Below, in pieces: positions 13,491-21,089 of a stretch of 25,745 nucleotides of DNA. The first letter of the stretch is position 1, and each line of letters opens with the position of its first letter. The notes below the pieces were generated by a model, which saw nothing but the letters and a program-made list of their open reading frames with translations, had not been told where the DNA came from and ran no database searches. Origin of the DNA: DASTPP01 sp035762175 (GTDB lineage: Bacteria; Myxococcota_A; Polyangia; Polyangiales; Polyangiaceae); contig DASTPP010000060.1 of the NCBI GenBank assembly GCA_035762175.1, forward strand, positions 1-25,745, written 5' to 3'. The position numbers were made by a program, and so were the translations under genes.

Positions 13491-16400
13491 GTCCTTCAGT
13501 CGGAGGCGGGCCGCCCGCTACCGCGCACACGCTCGCGGGGGGCGGCGAGATGGGCGCCCTCATGCGCTCGATCGATTGGGCGAAGACGCCGGTGGGCGCC
13601 GTCGAGACGTGGCCCCAGTCGCTGCGCACCGCCGTGAGCATGCTGCTCGAGTCTCGCTTCCCGATGTACCTGGCCTGGGGGCCGAGCTTCGTCCAGTTCT
13701 ACAACGACGGGTACCGGCCGATTCTCGGGTCGACCAAGCACCCCGCCGCCATGGGGCTCGGGGCGCAGGACACGTTCGCGGAGAGCTGGCACATCATCGG
13801 GCCGATGTTCGAAGGGGTGAGGCGGGGGGCGGCCGTCGGCTCCGAAGACTGGATGCTCCCGCTCGACCGGCACGGCTACCTCGAAGAGTGCTACTTCACG
13901 TTCTCGTACAGCCCCGTCCGCGACGAGGGCGGCGCCGTCGGCGGGGTGCTGGTCACGGTCAACGAGACGACCCGACGGGTCCTCGGCGAACGCCGCCTGA
14001 GCACGTTGCGCGACCTCGCCGCGCGCGCCGTCGCGCGGCGCGAAAGCGACGCCTGGCAGGGGGCCGCGCAGGCCCTCGGGGGGAACGCGTTCGACCTGCC
14101 CTTCGCCCTGCTCTACCGCTCCGACCCGGGGGGGCCATCGCGGTTGGTGGCGGCGGCCGGCTTCGGCGCGGGGGGCGCCCCCGACGCGTTCCGCGACGGC
14201 GACGCCCTCTGGGGGCTCGCGGGGGCCGGGGGCGGCGCCCGGCTCGTCTCGGGCGTGCGGGCGCGCTTCGGCGACCTGCCCGGCGGGGCCTGGCCCGAGC
14301 CGCCCGAGCGCGCGTTCGCCCTGCCGATCGCGCGCTCGGGCGGCGAGCGCCCCTACGGCCTTCTGGTCGCGGGCCTGAGCGCGCGGCGGGCGTTCGACGA
14401 CGACTACCGGGCGTTCCTTTCGCTGGTCGCCGACAGCGTCGCCGCCGCCGTCGGCAGCGCGCGCGCGTTCGAAGAAGAGCAGGCGCGCGCCGAGGCGCTC
14501 GCGCAGATCGATCGGGCGAAGACGTCGTTCTTCAGCAACGTCAGCCACGAGTTCCGCACGCCGCTCGCGCTGATGCTCGGCCCGGCCGACGACGCGCTCG
14601 CCGACGCCGAGCAGCCGCTCCCCCCGGCCCAGCGCGAGCGCGTCGAGCTCCTGCGCCGCAACGGCCTCCGCCTGCAGAAGCTCGTCAACACCTTGCTCGA
14701 CTTCGCGCGCATCGAGGCCGGCCGCGCCCGCGCTTCGTTCGTGCCCACCGACCTCGCCGCGCTGACGCGCGACGTCGTCAGCACCTTCGACTCGGCGATG
14801 TCGAGCGCGGGCCTCCGGCTCGTCGTCGACGTGCCCGACCTGCCGGAGCCGGTCCACGTCGACCCCGCGCTCTGGGAGAAGGTGGTCTTGAACCTCCTGT
14901 CGAACGCGCTCAAGTTCACCTTCCAGGGCGAAGTGAGGGTCGCGCTGCGCTGGCTCGGCGACCGGGTCGAGCTCGCCGTCGCCGACACGGGCACCGGCAT
15001 CCCCGCGCACGAGCTGCCGCGGGTCTTCGAGCGCTTCTACCGCGTCGAGGGCGCGCGCGGGCGCAGCCACGAGGGGTCGGGCATCGGGCTCGCCCTCGTG
15101 CGAGAGCTGGTGACGTTGCACGGCGGGGCAGTAGACTTGGCGAGCGCGCTCGGCGAGGGGACCGAGGTCACGGTGCGCCTGCCGACCGGCTCCGGGCACC
15201 TGCCGCCCGAGCAGCGCGGCGCGCGCGCCCCCGCGCCCGCCGGCGCGGGGGCGGCGTCGTTCCTCGCCGAGGTCTCGCAGTGGGACGACGGGCCCGCCGC
15301 CGCCGCCGCCGGCGACGACGCGCGGGGGCGCCCCGCGGGGGCGGCCCTGCCGGGCGCCCGCGTCGTCGTCGTCGTCGACAACCGCGACATGCGCGACTAC
15401 CTCTCGCGCCTGCTCTCGCGGCACTGGGCGGTAGAAGCGTACGCCGACGGCGAGCGGGCCCTCGCGGCGGCGCTGGCGAACCCGCCCGACCTCGTGCTCT
15501 CCGACGTCATGATGCCCGGCCTGGACGGCCCGGGGCTGGTGCGCGCGCTCCGCGCCGACGGGCGCACGCGGACCACGCCGGTCATTCTGCTCTCGGCCCG
15601 CGCCGGCGAAGAAGCGATCGTCGGCGGCCTCGCGAGCGGCGCCGACGAGTACCTCGTCAAGCCCTTCACGACCAACGAGCTGCTCGCGCGCGTGAACGCC
15701 GTGCTCACGGTCGCCAAGCTCCGCGAGGAGGCCGTGCGGGCCGAGCGCGCGCACGCCGCGGAGGCGGAGCGCCTGCTCGGCGCGGCGGAGCGGGCGGCCC
15801 GCGCGCGCGAGCAGACGCTCGCCATCGTCAGCCACGATCTGCGCACGCCGCTCTCCGCCGTCGCCACCGCCGCGGAGCTCCTCCGTGAAGAGCTGGGGGG
15901 CGACGCGCGCGAGGCGCGGCTGCGGGTGCCGCTCGAGGCCATTCGACGCTCGGTCCACGGCATGGCCCAACTCGTGGGCGACCTGCTCGACGCGGCGAGC
16001 GTCGACGCGGGCGGCCTCTCGCTCGAGCCCGGCGCGCACCGGGCCGACCAGATCTTGCTCGAGCTGCGCGAGTCGTTCGAAGCCCAGGCGGCCGAGCGAA
16101 AGGTCGCGCTCCTCGTCGCGGCCGCCCCCGGCCTCCCGCCCGTGTGGTGCGACGCGCGGCGGCTCCTGCAAGCCCTGTCCAACCTCCTCTCGAACGCGCT
16201 GAAGTTCACCCCCGCCGGCGGCACGGTGCGCGTGACCGCCGACGCCGAGCCGGGCGCCATCCGATTCGCCGTCGCCGACACGGGCCGCGGCATCGCCCCC
16301 GAAGCCCGCCCGCACATCTTCGACCGCTACTGGCACGCGGCGCGCGAACGGGGGGCGGGGCACGGGCTCGGGCTCTTCATCGCGAAGGGCATCGTCGAGG

Positions 16401-19400
16401 GGCACGGCGGCCGCATCGAGCTCGAGCGCTCCGACGCCTCCGGCACCGCCTTTTCCGTCCGGCTCCCGCTCGGGCGGGCGGCGCTCGCGGGCGCGCCCGT
16501 GCCCCCGCCCGCCAAGCCCGGCGCCACCCCGGCGCCGCGCCCGCCGGCCGAGGCATCGGCGCCGCGCCCCCCGGCCGAGGCATCGGCGCCGCGCCCCCCG
16601 GCCGAGGCCCCGGCGGCGTCGATGAACTTCCTCGAGGCCGGCGGCGAGATGGGCGCCCTGATGCGATCGATCGACTGGTCGGCGTCTTCGTTGGGCCCGG
16701 CCGAAAGCTGGCCGCAGTCGCTTCGCACCTCCGTCAGCACGATGCTGCGCTCGCCCTACCCCATCATCTTGTTCTGGGGGCCCGAGCTGCGCATGCTCTA
16801 TAACGACCCGTTCCGGCCCATCTTGGGCGCGAAGCACCCGGCCACGATGGGCGCGCGCGGCAGCGAGGCGCTGGTCGAAGAGTGGAAGCTCCTCGGCCCC
16901 TTGATGCAGCGCGCCCGCGAAACGGGCGAGCCGATCTACGTGCAGAACGGCAACGTCAACTTCGCCCGCCGCCCGGGCGGCTTGCGCGAAGAAGCGTACT
17001 TCACCTGGTCGTACAACCCGACCATCGGCGAGCGCGGCGAGATCGCGGGCCTGTTCGCCATCGCCAGCGAGACCACGCGTCAGGTGGTGGGCGATCGCCG
17101 GCTCGCCGTGCTCCGCGAGCTCTCCATCCGCACCGCCCTCGACAAGCGGGCCGAGGACGTCTTCCGCTCGCTCGAGGCGGTGCTCGCGCAGGCGGGCCAC
17201 GACGTGCCCTTCGCCCTCTTGTACGTCGTCGAAGGCGAGCGGGCGCGCCTGGTGAGCTGCGCCGGCCTGACCCCCGGGGCGCCCGCCGCCCCCGTCGAGC
17301 TCGGCCCGGGCGAGGCGGGCCCCTGGCCGCTCGAGGCCGTGGCCCGTTCGGGCGCAGAGCGGCTGCTCGAGGGGCTCGACGCCACGTTGGGCGCGCTGCC
17401 CGGCGGGCCGTGGCCCGAGCCCGCCGTGCGCGCGCTGGCCTTGCCCGTGCCGATGGGCTCGGACGCGGGCACGACGGGCGTGCTCGTGGCCGGCCTCAGC
17501 CCGCTCTGCGCGCTCGACGGCGAGTACCGGGGCTTTCTGCAACTGCTCGCCCGGCAGCTCGCCGCCGGCATCTCGAGCGCCCGGGCCTACGAAGACGAGC
17601 GCCGGCGCGCCGAAGAGCTCGCCGAGCTCGACCGGGCCAAGACGGCGTTCTTCAACAACGTGAGCCACGAGCTCCGCACGCCGCTCACCCTCATCCTCGG
17701 CCCGGTCGAAGACGCGCTGGCGAGCGCGGACAAAACCCTCTCGGGCGAGAAGCTCGACGTCGTGCGGCGCAACGCGGCGCGCCTGTTCAAGATGGTCAAC
17801 ACGCTGCTCGACTTCTCGCGCCTGGAGGCGGGGCGCGCGCAAGCGACGTTCGTGCCGACCGACCTCGCGGCCCTCACCGCGAGCCTCGCGAGCCAGTTCG
17901 ACTCGGCCGCCGCGAGCGCCGGCCTCGCGCTCGACGTCGACTGCCCCCCGCTGCCCGAGGCCGTCTACGTCGACCCCGACATGTGGGAAAAGATCGTGCT
18001 GAACCTGCTCTCGAACGCGGTGAAGTACACCCGCTCCGGCCGCATCCGCGTGTCGCTGGCCTGCGAGGGCTCGGAGGCCGTGCTCACCGTCGCCGACTCG
18101 GGGGTCGGCATCTCCGCCGAAGAGCTGCCGCGCGTCTTCGAGCGCTTCTACCGCGCGCGGGCCACCGAGGGGCGCAGCCACGAGGGCACGGGCATCGGGC
18201 TCGCGCTCGTCCACGAGCTCGTGAAGCTGCACGGCGGCCGCGTCGCCGCCGAGAGCGCGCCCGGCGCGGGCAGCTCGTTCACGGTGCGCTTGCCCCGCGG
18301 CTCGGCCCACCTGGCCGCGTCGCGCGTCGAGCGGACGCCGAGGCCGCGCCCGACGGCGGCCGGCGCGGCGGCGTTCGTCGAGGAGGCGCGACGCTGGTCC
18401 GCCGATGGCGAGGCCGGCTTCGCGCCGGGCGGCGAGGGCGCCCCGCCGGGGCCGGCCGGCGCGAAGGGCCGCGGCGAGGGCGCCCCGCCGGGGCCGGCCG
18501 CCGCGCCCGAGGCGGTCGACGCGCGGATCCTCGTGGTCGACGACAACGCCGACCTGCGGGCCTACGTCTCCGGGCTGCTCGCCTCGGCCTTCTCTCACGT
18601 CGAGACCGCCGCCGACGGGCTCGACGCCCTCGCGCGCGTGCGCGAGCGGCCGCCCGACCTCGTGCTCTCCGACGTCATGATGCCGAGGCTCGACGGCCTC
18701 GGGCTCGTGCGCGCCCTGCGCGCCCGCGAGGACACGCGGGCCATCCCGATCATCTTGCTGTCGGCGCGCGCCGGCGACGGCCCGACGGTCGACGGCCTGG
18801 CGACCGGCGCGGACGACTACCTGGTGAAACCCTTCTCCGCCCGCGAGCTCACCGCGCGCGTGCGGGCGCAGCTCTCGATGGCGCGCGTCCGCCGCGACGC
18901 CGCCCGCGACGCGCGGGCCAAAGAAGAGCTCCTCGAAGAGGTGAAGGCGCGCGACGAGTGGCTCAGCATCGTGAGCCACGAGCTGCGCACGCCCCTGAGC
19001 GCCGCGGCGCTCAGCGTCCAAGCGCTGATCGGCGCCGTGCCCCCCGAAGAGCGCCGCACGATCGCCGCCGTCGAGCGGAGCTTCGAGCGGTTGACGCGCC
19101 AGGTCGAGCACCTCGCCGACGTGTCCGACCTGGCGTCGAATCGCCCCGCGCTCGCGCTCGAGCCCGTCGACGCGTCCGCGCTCGTCGTCGAGGCCGTCGA
19201 CGCCGCGCGCGGCGCGGCCGCGCGCGCCAGGTGCCCGCTCGGCGTCGCCGTCGAGGGCGGCGTCCGCGGCCGGTACGACGCGCGGCGCCTGCGGCAAATG
19301 GTGACGTGCCTGCTCGACAACGCCTTCAAGTTCGGCGCCGGGCGGCCCGTCGAGGTGCGCGCCGAGCGGGCGGGCGGGCGGCTCGTCATCGCCGTCGTCG

Positions 19401-20455
19401 ACCACGGCGTGGGCGTATCCCCCTCGGCGGAGCGGCGCGTCTTCGAGCGCTTCCAGCGCGACGCCCCCGCGAAGAACTACGGCGGCTTCGGCCTCGGGCT
19501 GTGGGTGGCCCGGCGGGTCGCCGAGGCCCACGGCGGCGGCGTCGAACTTTCGCCAACGGAGGGCGGCGGCGCTACGTTCCGCGTGTCACTCCCCTGCGAG
19601 GACTTAACCACGTGGCATACCCGACGAAGAGGAGACCATGGGCGCGATCTTGATCGTGGAGGACGACGACGACATTCGCGAGCTGATCGCGGAGGTACTT
19701 CGTCGCGAGGGGTACGACGTGCTCGAGGCCGAGCACGGCGCGCGGGCGTTGGAGATCTTGGCCGAGCAGCGCACGCCGCCCTGCCTCATCCTCTTGGACT
19801 TGATGATGCCGATCATGAGCGGCCCCGAGCTGATCAAGGTGCTGCGCGAGACCGACCGGCTGGCCTCGCTGCCCGTGGTCGTCGTGTCGGCCGGGGGCCG
19901 ACCCGAAGACGCGCCCGAGGCGCGAAAGTTCGTCCGCAAGCCGCCCAACCTCGGGCTGCTACAAACCCTCGCCGAAGAGTTCTGCGGCCGCCCGCCCGCG
20001 GCGGACGCGAGGGCCGAAGCCAAGTTATCGGTCAGCCCGGCCCGGCCCGCCCAGGCGGGACGAGGGCGTGGCGAATCAGTCGGTCGGCCCGGCCCGGCCC
20101 GCCCAGGCGAACGAGGGCGTGGCGAACCGATCGGTGGACCCGGCCTGGGCCGCCCAGGCTTCAGCCTGGGCGGGCCGGGCCGAGCCGGGCCGAGCTGGGC
20201 TCGGCCCCTCGCCGATGCCCTGCCGACGCCGCCAGCGCGGTGGGCCCGGCGAGGCCCCGAAGGGCCCCGCCGGGGCCGCGCCCTCACGCACGGGTAGCGC
20301 CGCTTCGGCGAGCAACGCGAGGACGGCGCCTTGGTCGTCTTGGTGGGCCGGCCGCAGGTCACCCCGCCGCCTGCCCCCGGCCCCGCCCGCTCTCGCTCAA
20401 GAGCGAGGCCGGGGACGCCCACGCCCGTCATGGGCGACCACCAACGTCGGCGTGA
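13487..20455 (+). CDS. Tandem-duplicated hybrid histidine kinase: 2 x (PAS, GAF-like, HK, REC, HK); 3' end unreliable
   Basis: GTG 13487 follows AAGG by ten bases. Two homologous modules are fused. Module 1 has a PAS-like region (30-165), a GAF-like region (165-330), HisKA with VSHEFRTPL (His354) plus ATPase (N-box near 468), a receiver (625-745, Asp673), then HisKA VSHDLRTPL (His783) plus ATPase (N-box near 898). A Pro/Ala linker leads to module 2, starting MNFLEAGGEMGALMRSIDW at 1046: PAS, GAF-like, VSHELRTPL (His1394), receiver (DD1685-1686, Asp1729), VSHELRTPL (His1831), and a last ATPase box (LLDNAFKF) ending near residue 2037. No membrane helices are seen, so it is cytoplasmic. Receiver 1 has Val630 where the first acidic-pocket Asp belongs. 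After RVSLP (about 19593) the frame continues without a stop to 20455 through the downstream regulator gene. A TAA one frame over lies at 19605-19607, so the natural end is probably near 19607 and the Arg-rich tail artefactual or acquired. Confidence 0.85.
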   Translation: MSPSVGGGPPATAHTLAGGGEMGALMRSIDWAKTPVGAVETWPQSLRTAVSMLLESRFPMYLAWGPSFVQFYNDGYRPILGSTKHPAAMGLGAQDTFAESWHIIGPMFEGVRRGAAVGSEDWMLPLDRHGYLEECYFTFSYSPVRDEGGAVGGVLVTVNETTRRVLGERRLSTLRDLAARAVARRESDAWQGAAQALGGNAFDLPFALLYRSDPGGPSRLVAAAGFGAGGAPDAFRDGDALWGLAGAGGGARLVSGVRARFGDLPGGAWPEPPERAFALPIARSGGERPYGLLVAGLSARRAFDDDYRAFLSLVADSVAAAVGSARAFEEEQARAEALAQIDRAKTSFFSNVSHEFRTPLALMLGPADDALADAEQPLPPAQRERVELLRRNGLRLQKLVNTLLDFARIEAGRARASFVPTDLAALTRDVVSTFDSAMSSAGLRLVVDVPDLPEPVHVDPALWEKVVLNLLSNALKFTFQGEVRVALRWLGDRVELAVADTGTGIPAHELPRVFERFYRVEGARGRSHEGSGIGLALVRELVTLHGGAVDLASALGEGTEVTVRLPTGSGHLPPEQRGARAPAPAGAGAASFLAEVSQWDDGPAAAAAGDDARGRPAGAALPGARVVVVVDNRDMRDYLSRLLSRHWAVEAYADGERALAAALANPPDLVLSDVMMPGLDGPGLVRALRADGRTRTTPVILLSARAGEEAIVGGLASGADEYLVKPFTTNELLARVNAVLTVAKLREEAVRAERAHAAEAERLLGAAERAARAREQTLAIVSHDLRTPLSAVATAAELLREELGGDAREARLRVPLEAIRRSVHGMAQLVGDLLDAASVDAGGLSLEPGAHRADQILLELRESFEAQAAERKVALLVAAAPGLPPVWCDARRLLQALSNLLSNALKFTPAGGTVRVTADAEPGAIRFAVADTGRGIAPEARPHIFDRYWHAARERGAGHGLGLFIAKGIVEGHGGRIELERSDASGTAFSVRLPLGRAALAGAPVPPPAKPGATPAPRPPAEASAPRPPAEASAPRPPAEAPAASMNFLEAGGEMGALMRSIDWSASSLGPAESWPQSLRTSVSTMLRSPYPIILFWGPELRMLYNDPFRPILGAKHPATMGARGSEALVEEWKLLGPLMQRARETGEPIYVQNGNVNFARRPGGLREEAYFTWSYNPTIGERGEIAGLFAIASETTRQVVGDRRLAVLRELSIRTALDKRAEDVFRSLEAVLAQAGHDVPFALLYVVEGERARLVSCAGLTPGAPAAPVELGPGEAGPWPLEAVARSGAERLLEGLDATLGALPGGPWPEPAVRALALPVPMGSDAGTTGVLVAGLSPLCALDGEYRGFLQLLARQLAAGISSARAYEDERRRAEELAELDRAKTAFFNNVSHELRTPLTLILGPVEDALASADKTLSGEKLDVVRRNAARLFKMVNTLLDFSRLEAGRAQATFVPTDLAALTASLASQFDSAAASAGLALDVDCPPLPEAVYVDPDMWEKIVLNLLSNAVKYTRSGRIRVSLACEGSEAVLTVADSGVGISAEELPRVFERFYRARATEGRSHEGTGIGLALVHELVKLHGGRVAAESAPGAGSSFTVRLPRGSAHLAASRVERTPRPRPTAAGAAAFVEEARRWSADGEAGFAPGGEGAPPGPAGAKGRGEGAPPGPAAAPEAVDARILVVDDNADLRAYVSGLLASAFSHVETAADGLDALARVRERPPDLVLSDVMMPRLDGLGLVRALRAREDTRAIPIILLSARAGDGPTVDGLATGADDYLVKPFSARELTARVRAQLSMARVRRDAARDARAKEELLEEVKARDEWLSIVSHELRTPLSAAALSVQALIGAVPPEERRTIAAVERSFERLTRQVEHLADVSDLASNRPALALEPVDASALVVEAVDAARGAAARARCPLGVAVEGGVRGRYDARRLRQMVTCLLDNAFKFGAGRPVEVRAERAGGRLVIAVVDHGVGVSPSAERRVFERFQRDAPAKNYGGFGLGLWVARRVAEAHGGGVELSPTEGGGATFRVSLPCEDLTTWHTRRRGDHGRDLDRGGRRRHSRADRGGTSSRGVRRARGRARRAGVGDLGRAAHAALPHPLGLDDADHERPRADQGAARDRPAGLAARGRRVGRGPTRRRARGAKVRPQAAQPRAATNPRRRVLRPPARGGREGRSQVIGQPGPARPGGTRAWRISRSARPGPPRRTRAWRTDRWTRPGPPRLQPGRAGPSRAELGSAPRRCPADAASAVGPARPRRAPPGPRPHARVAPLRRATRGRRLGRLGGPAAGHPAACPRPRPLSLKSEAGDAHARHGRPPTSA
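16532..16612 (+). repeat. 27-bp tandem repeat x3 in the linker between the two kinase modules
   Basis: Three 27-base units (16532, 16559, 16586) encode APRPPAEAS, APRPPAEAS and APRPPAEAP. The units differ by only a few bases. They form a flexible Pro/Ala hinge exactly at the junction of the duplicated modules, just before Met1046. Confidence 0.9.
19638..20297 (+). CDS. Single-domain response regulator with repeat-encoded tail
   Basis: ATG 19638 has AGGAG five bases upstream. Residues 1-120 are a complete receiver: MGAILIVEDDDDIRELI (acidic pocket), LILLDLMMP with phospho-acceptor Asp at about 53, SAGG (Thr/Ser position) and FVRKPPN (conserved Lys). No DNA-binding or enzymatic output follows, so it probably acts as a phosphorelay carrier or by protein contact, like many lone receivers in myxobacteria. 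It lies directly after the hybrid kinase, its likely partner, and is embedded in that kinase's open frame in another phase. From about residue 130 the tail is Pro/Gly/Arg-rich. It is encoded by a roughly 51-bp tandem repeat and then by the 81-bp dispersed element, so the original stop was probably lost. The domain call is firm; the end is not. Confidence 0.85.
   Translation: MGAILIVEDDDDIRELIAEVLRREGYDVLEAEHGARALEILAEQRTPPCLILLDLMMPIMSGPELIKVLRETDRLASLPVVVVSAGGRPEDAPEARKFVRKPPNLGLLQTLAEEFCGRPPAADARAEAKLSVSPARPAQAGRGRGESVGRPGPARPGERGRGEPIGGPGLGRPGFSLGGPGRAGPSWARPLADALPTPPARWARRGPEGPRRGRALTHG
20025..20170 (+). repeat. Degenerate ~51-bp tandem repeat, about 2.7 copies
   Basis: The marker CCAGGC recurs at 20051, 20103 and 20154. 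The first two copies share CCCGGCCCGGCCCGCCCAGG and ACGAGGGCGTGGCGAA; the third is diverged and runs into a CCTGGGC-rich segment. The repeat begins just after the receiver domain and forms most of the regulator's C-terminal tail. Confidence 0.75.
20209..20289 (+). repeat. 81-bp dispersed element, copy A
   Basis: This matches 23450-23530 at 78 of 81 positions, while sequence on both sides is unrelated. The unit starts TCGCCGATG and ends TCACGC. It contains nested GGCCC/GGGCC and GGCCCC/GGGGCC complements that can fold as RNA. Differences are at 20220, 20244 and 20283, all third positions of the frame that opens at ATG 20215 (MPCRRRQRGGPGE, then APKGPAGAAPSR). Confidence 0.9.
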
Positions 20456-20629
20456 AGGCTCGGCCCCCCTGCTGGGCCCTGCGGCCTGCTCGAAGCATGG
20501 CCTGGCGCGGTGTCAGGGCCTCTCAGGTGCTCTGCTGTGGCCATCGTGGGAGCACGATAAAGCACGGGCCCACGCGGCGCTAAAGGCGGCCGCGTGAAGT
20601 GAATCTGCCCGAGGAACGTAGGTTCCCCT
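20298..20629. other. Intergenic region before the arsenic cluster
   Basis: Apart from a small inverted repeat at 20611-20628, this 332-base stretch has no gene I can support. Frames are Arg/Pro-rich and lack a start with a ribosome binding site. GC content falls slightly toward 20500-20660, where the arsR promoter lies. Confidence 0.5.
20611..20628. promoter_or_regulatory. Inverted repeat, candidate ArsR operator
   Basis: GAGGAAC-GTAG-GTTCCCC has 7-base arms with one mismatch and ends one base before the TTGACG -35 box of arsR. Autorepressing ArsR proteins bind imperfect inverted repeats at such positions. Confidence 0.35.
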
Positions 20630-20659
20630 TTGACGGCGGCCTACCCCCGCTGCTATCGC
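20630..20659 (+). promoter_or_regulatory. Sigma-70-like promoter of the arsR-arsC-arsH operon
   Basis: TTGACG at 20630-20635, an 18-base spacer, then TATCGC at 20654-20659 preceded by TG (extended -10). Transcription would begin at about 20666-20669, at the arsR ATG itself, implying a leaderless message; indeed no ribosome binding site precedes the ATG. Confidence 0.45.
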
Positions 20660-20668
20660 CTTTTTACG

Positions 20669-21019
20669 ATGACTTCGACCGGCCCGTCCGAGGCGCGAGG
20701 CGCGTGCCCTCCGCCCGCCCAGGGGGTCGACCTGCGCCCCGTCGAGGGGCCCGAGGCCGACGACGAGCTCGCCGCGCTCGCCAAGGCCGTCGGCCACCCG
20801 TTGCGAGTGCAGATCTTGCGCATCCTGGCCGCACGCGCCTCGTGCGTCTGCGGCGACCTCGTCGACGAACTGCCCGTCGCCCAGTCGACCGTGTCGCAGC
20901 ACCTCAAGGTGCTCAAAGAGGCGGGGCTCATCCGCGGCGAAATCGACGGCCCGCGCGTCTGTTACTGCCTCGAGCCGCGCGGGCTTCGGCGCTTCAAGGC
21001 CCTCGTGGGCGGGCTCTGA
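20669..21019 (+). CDS. arsR: ArsR-family arsenic-responsive repressor
   Basis: The protein has 116 residues from ATG 20669; a TTG at 20630 in frame overlaps the promoter and is less likely. The winged helix runs from HPLRVQILRIL to the recognition helix VAQSTVSQHLKVLKEAGLI and the wing GEIDGPRVCYCLEP. The metal site is SCVCGDLV, the counterpart of ELCVCDL in E. coli ArsR, where the two Cys of CVC bind As(III)/Sb(III); VCYC adds two further cysteines. It should repress its own operon with arsC and arsH until trivalent arsenic binds. The first 30 residues are Pro/Gly-rich and variable. The gap to arsC is 70 bases. Confidence 0.88.
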   Translation: MTSTGPSEARGACPPPAQGVDLRPVEGPEADDELAALAKAVGHPLRVQILRILAARASCVCGDLVDELPVAQSTVSQHLKVLKEAGLIRGEIDGPRVCYCLEPRGLRRFKALVGGL

Positions 21020-21089
21020 CCGCCCGCGCTTCGCGCCCGAGTCGAGCCCCGTCGGAAACGCCCCGCCCCCGGACGAGCGAGTCGCCCCC

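Noticed and set aside
13496..19531. A 2011-codon open frame antisense to the histidine kinase
   Set aside because: It mirrors the codon bias of the sense strand (Arg/Ala/Glu/Val-rich, no domain); the sense strand carries unmistakable kinase and receiver motifs.
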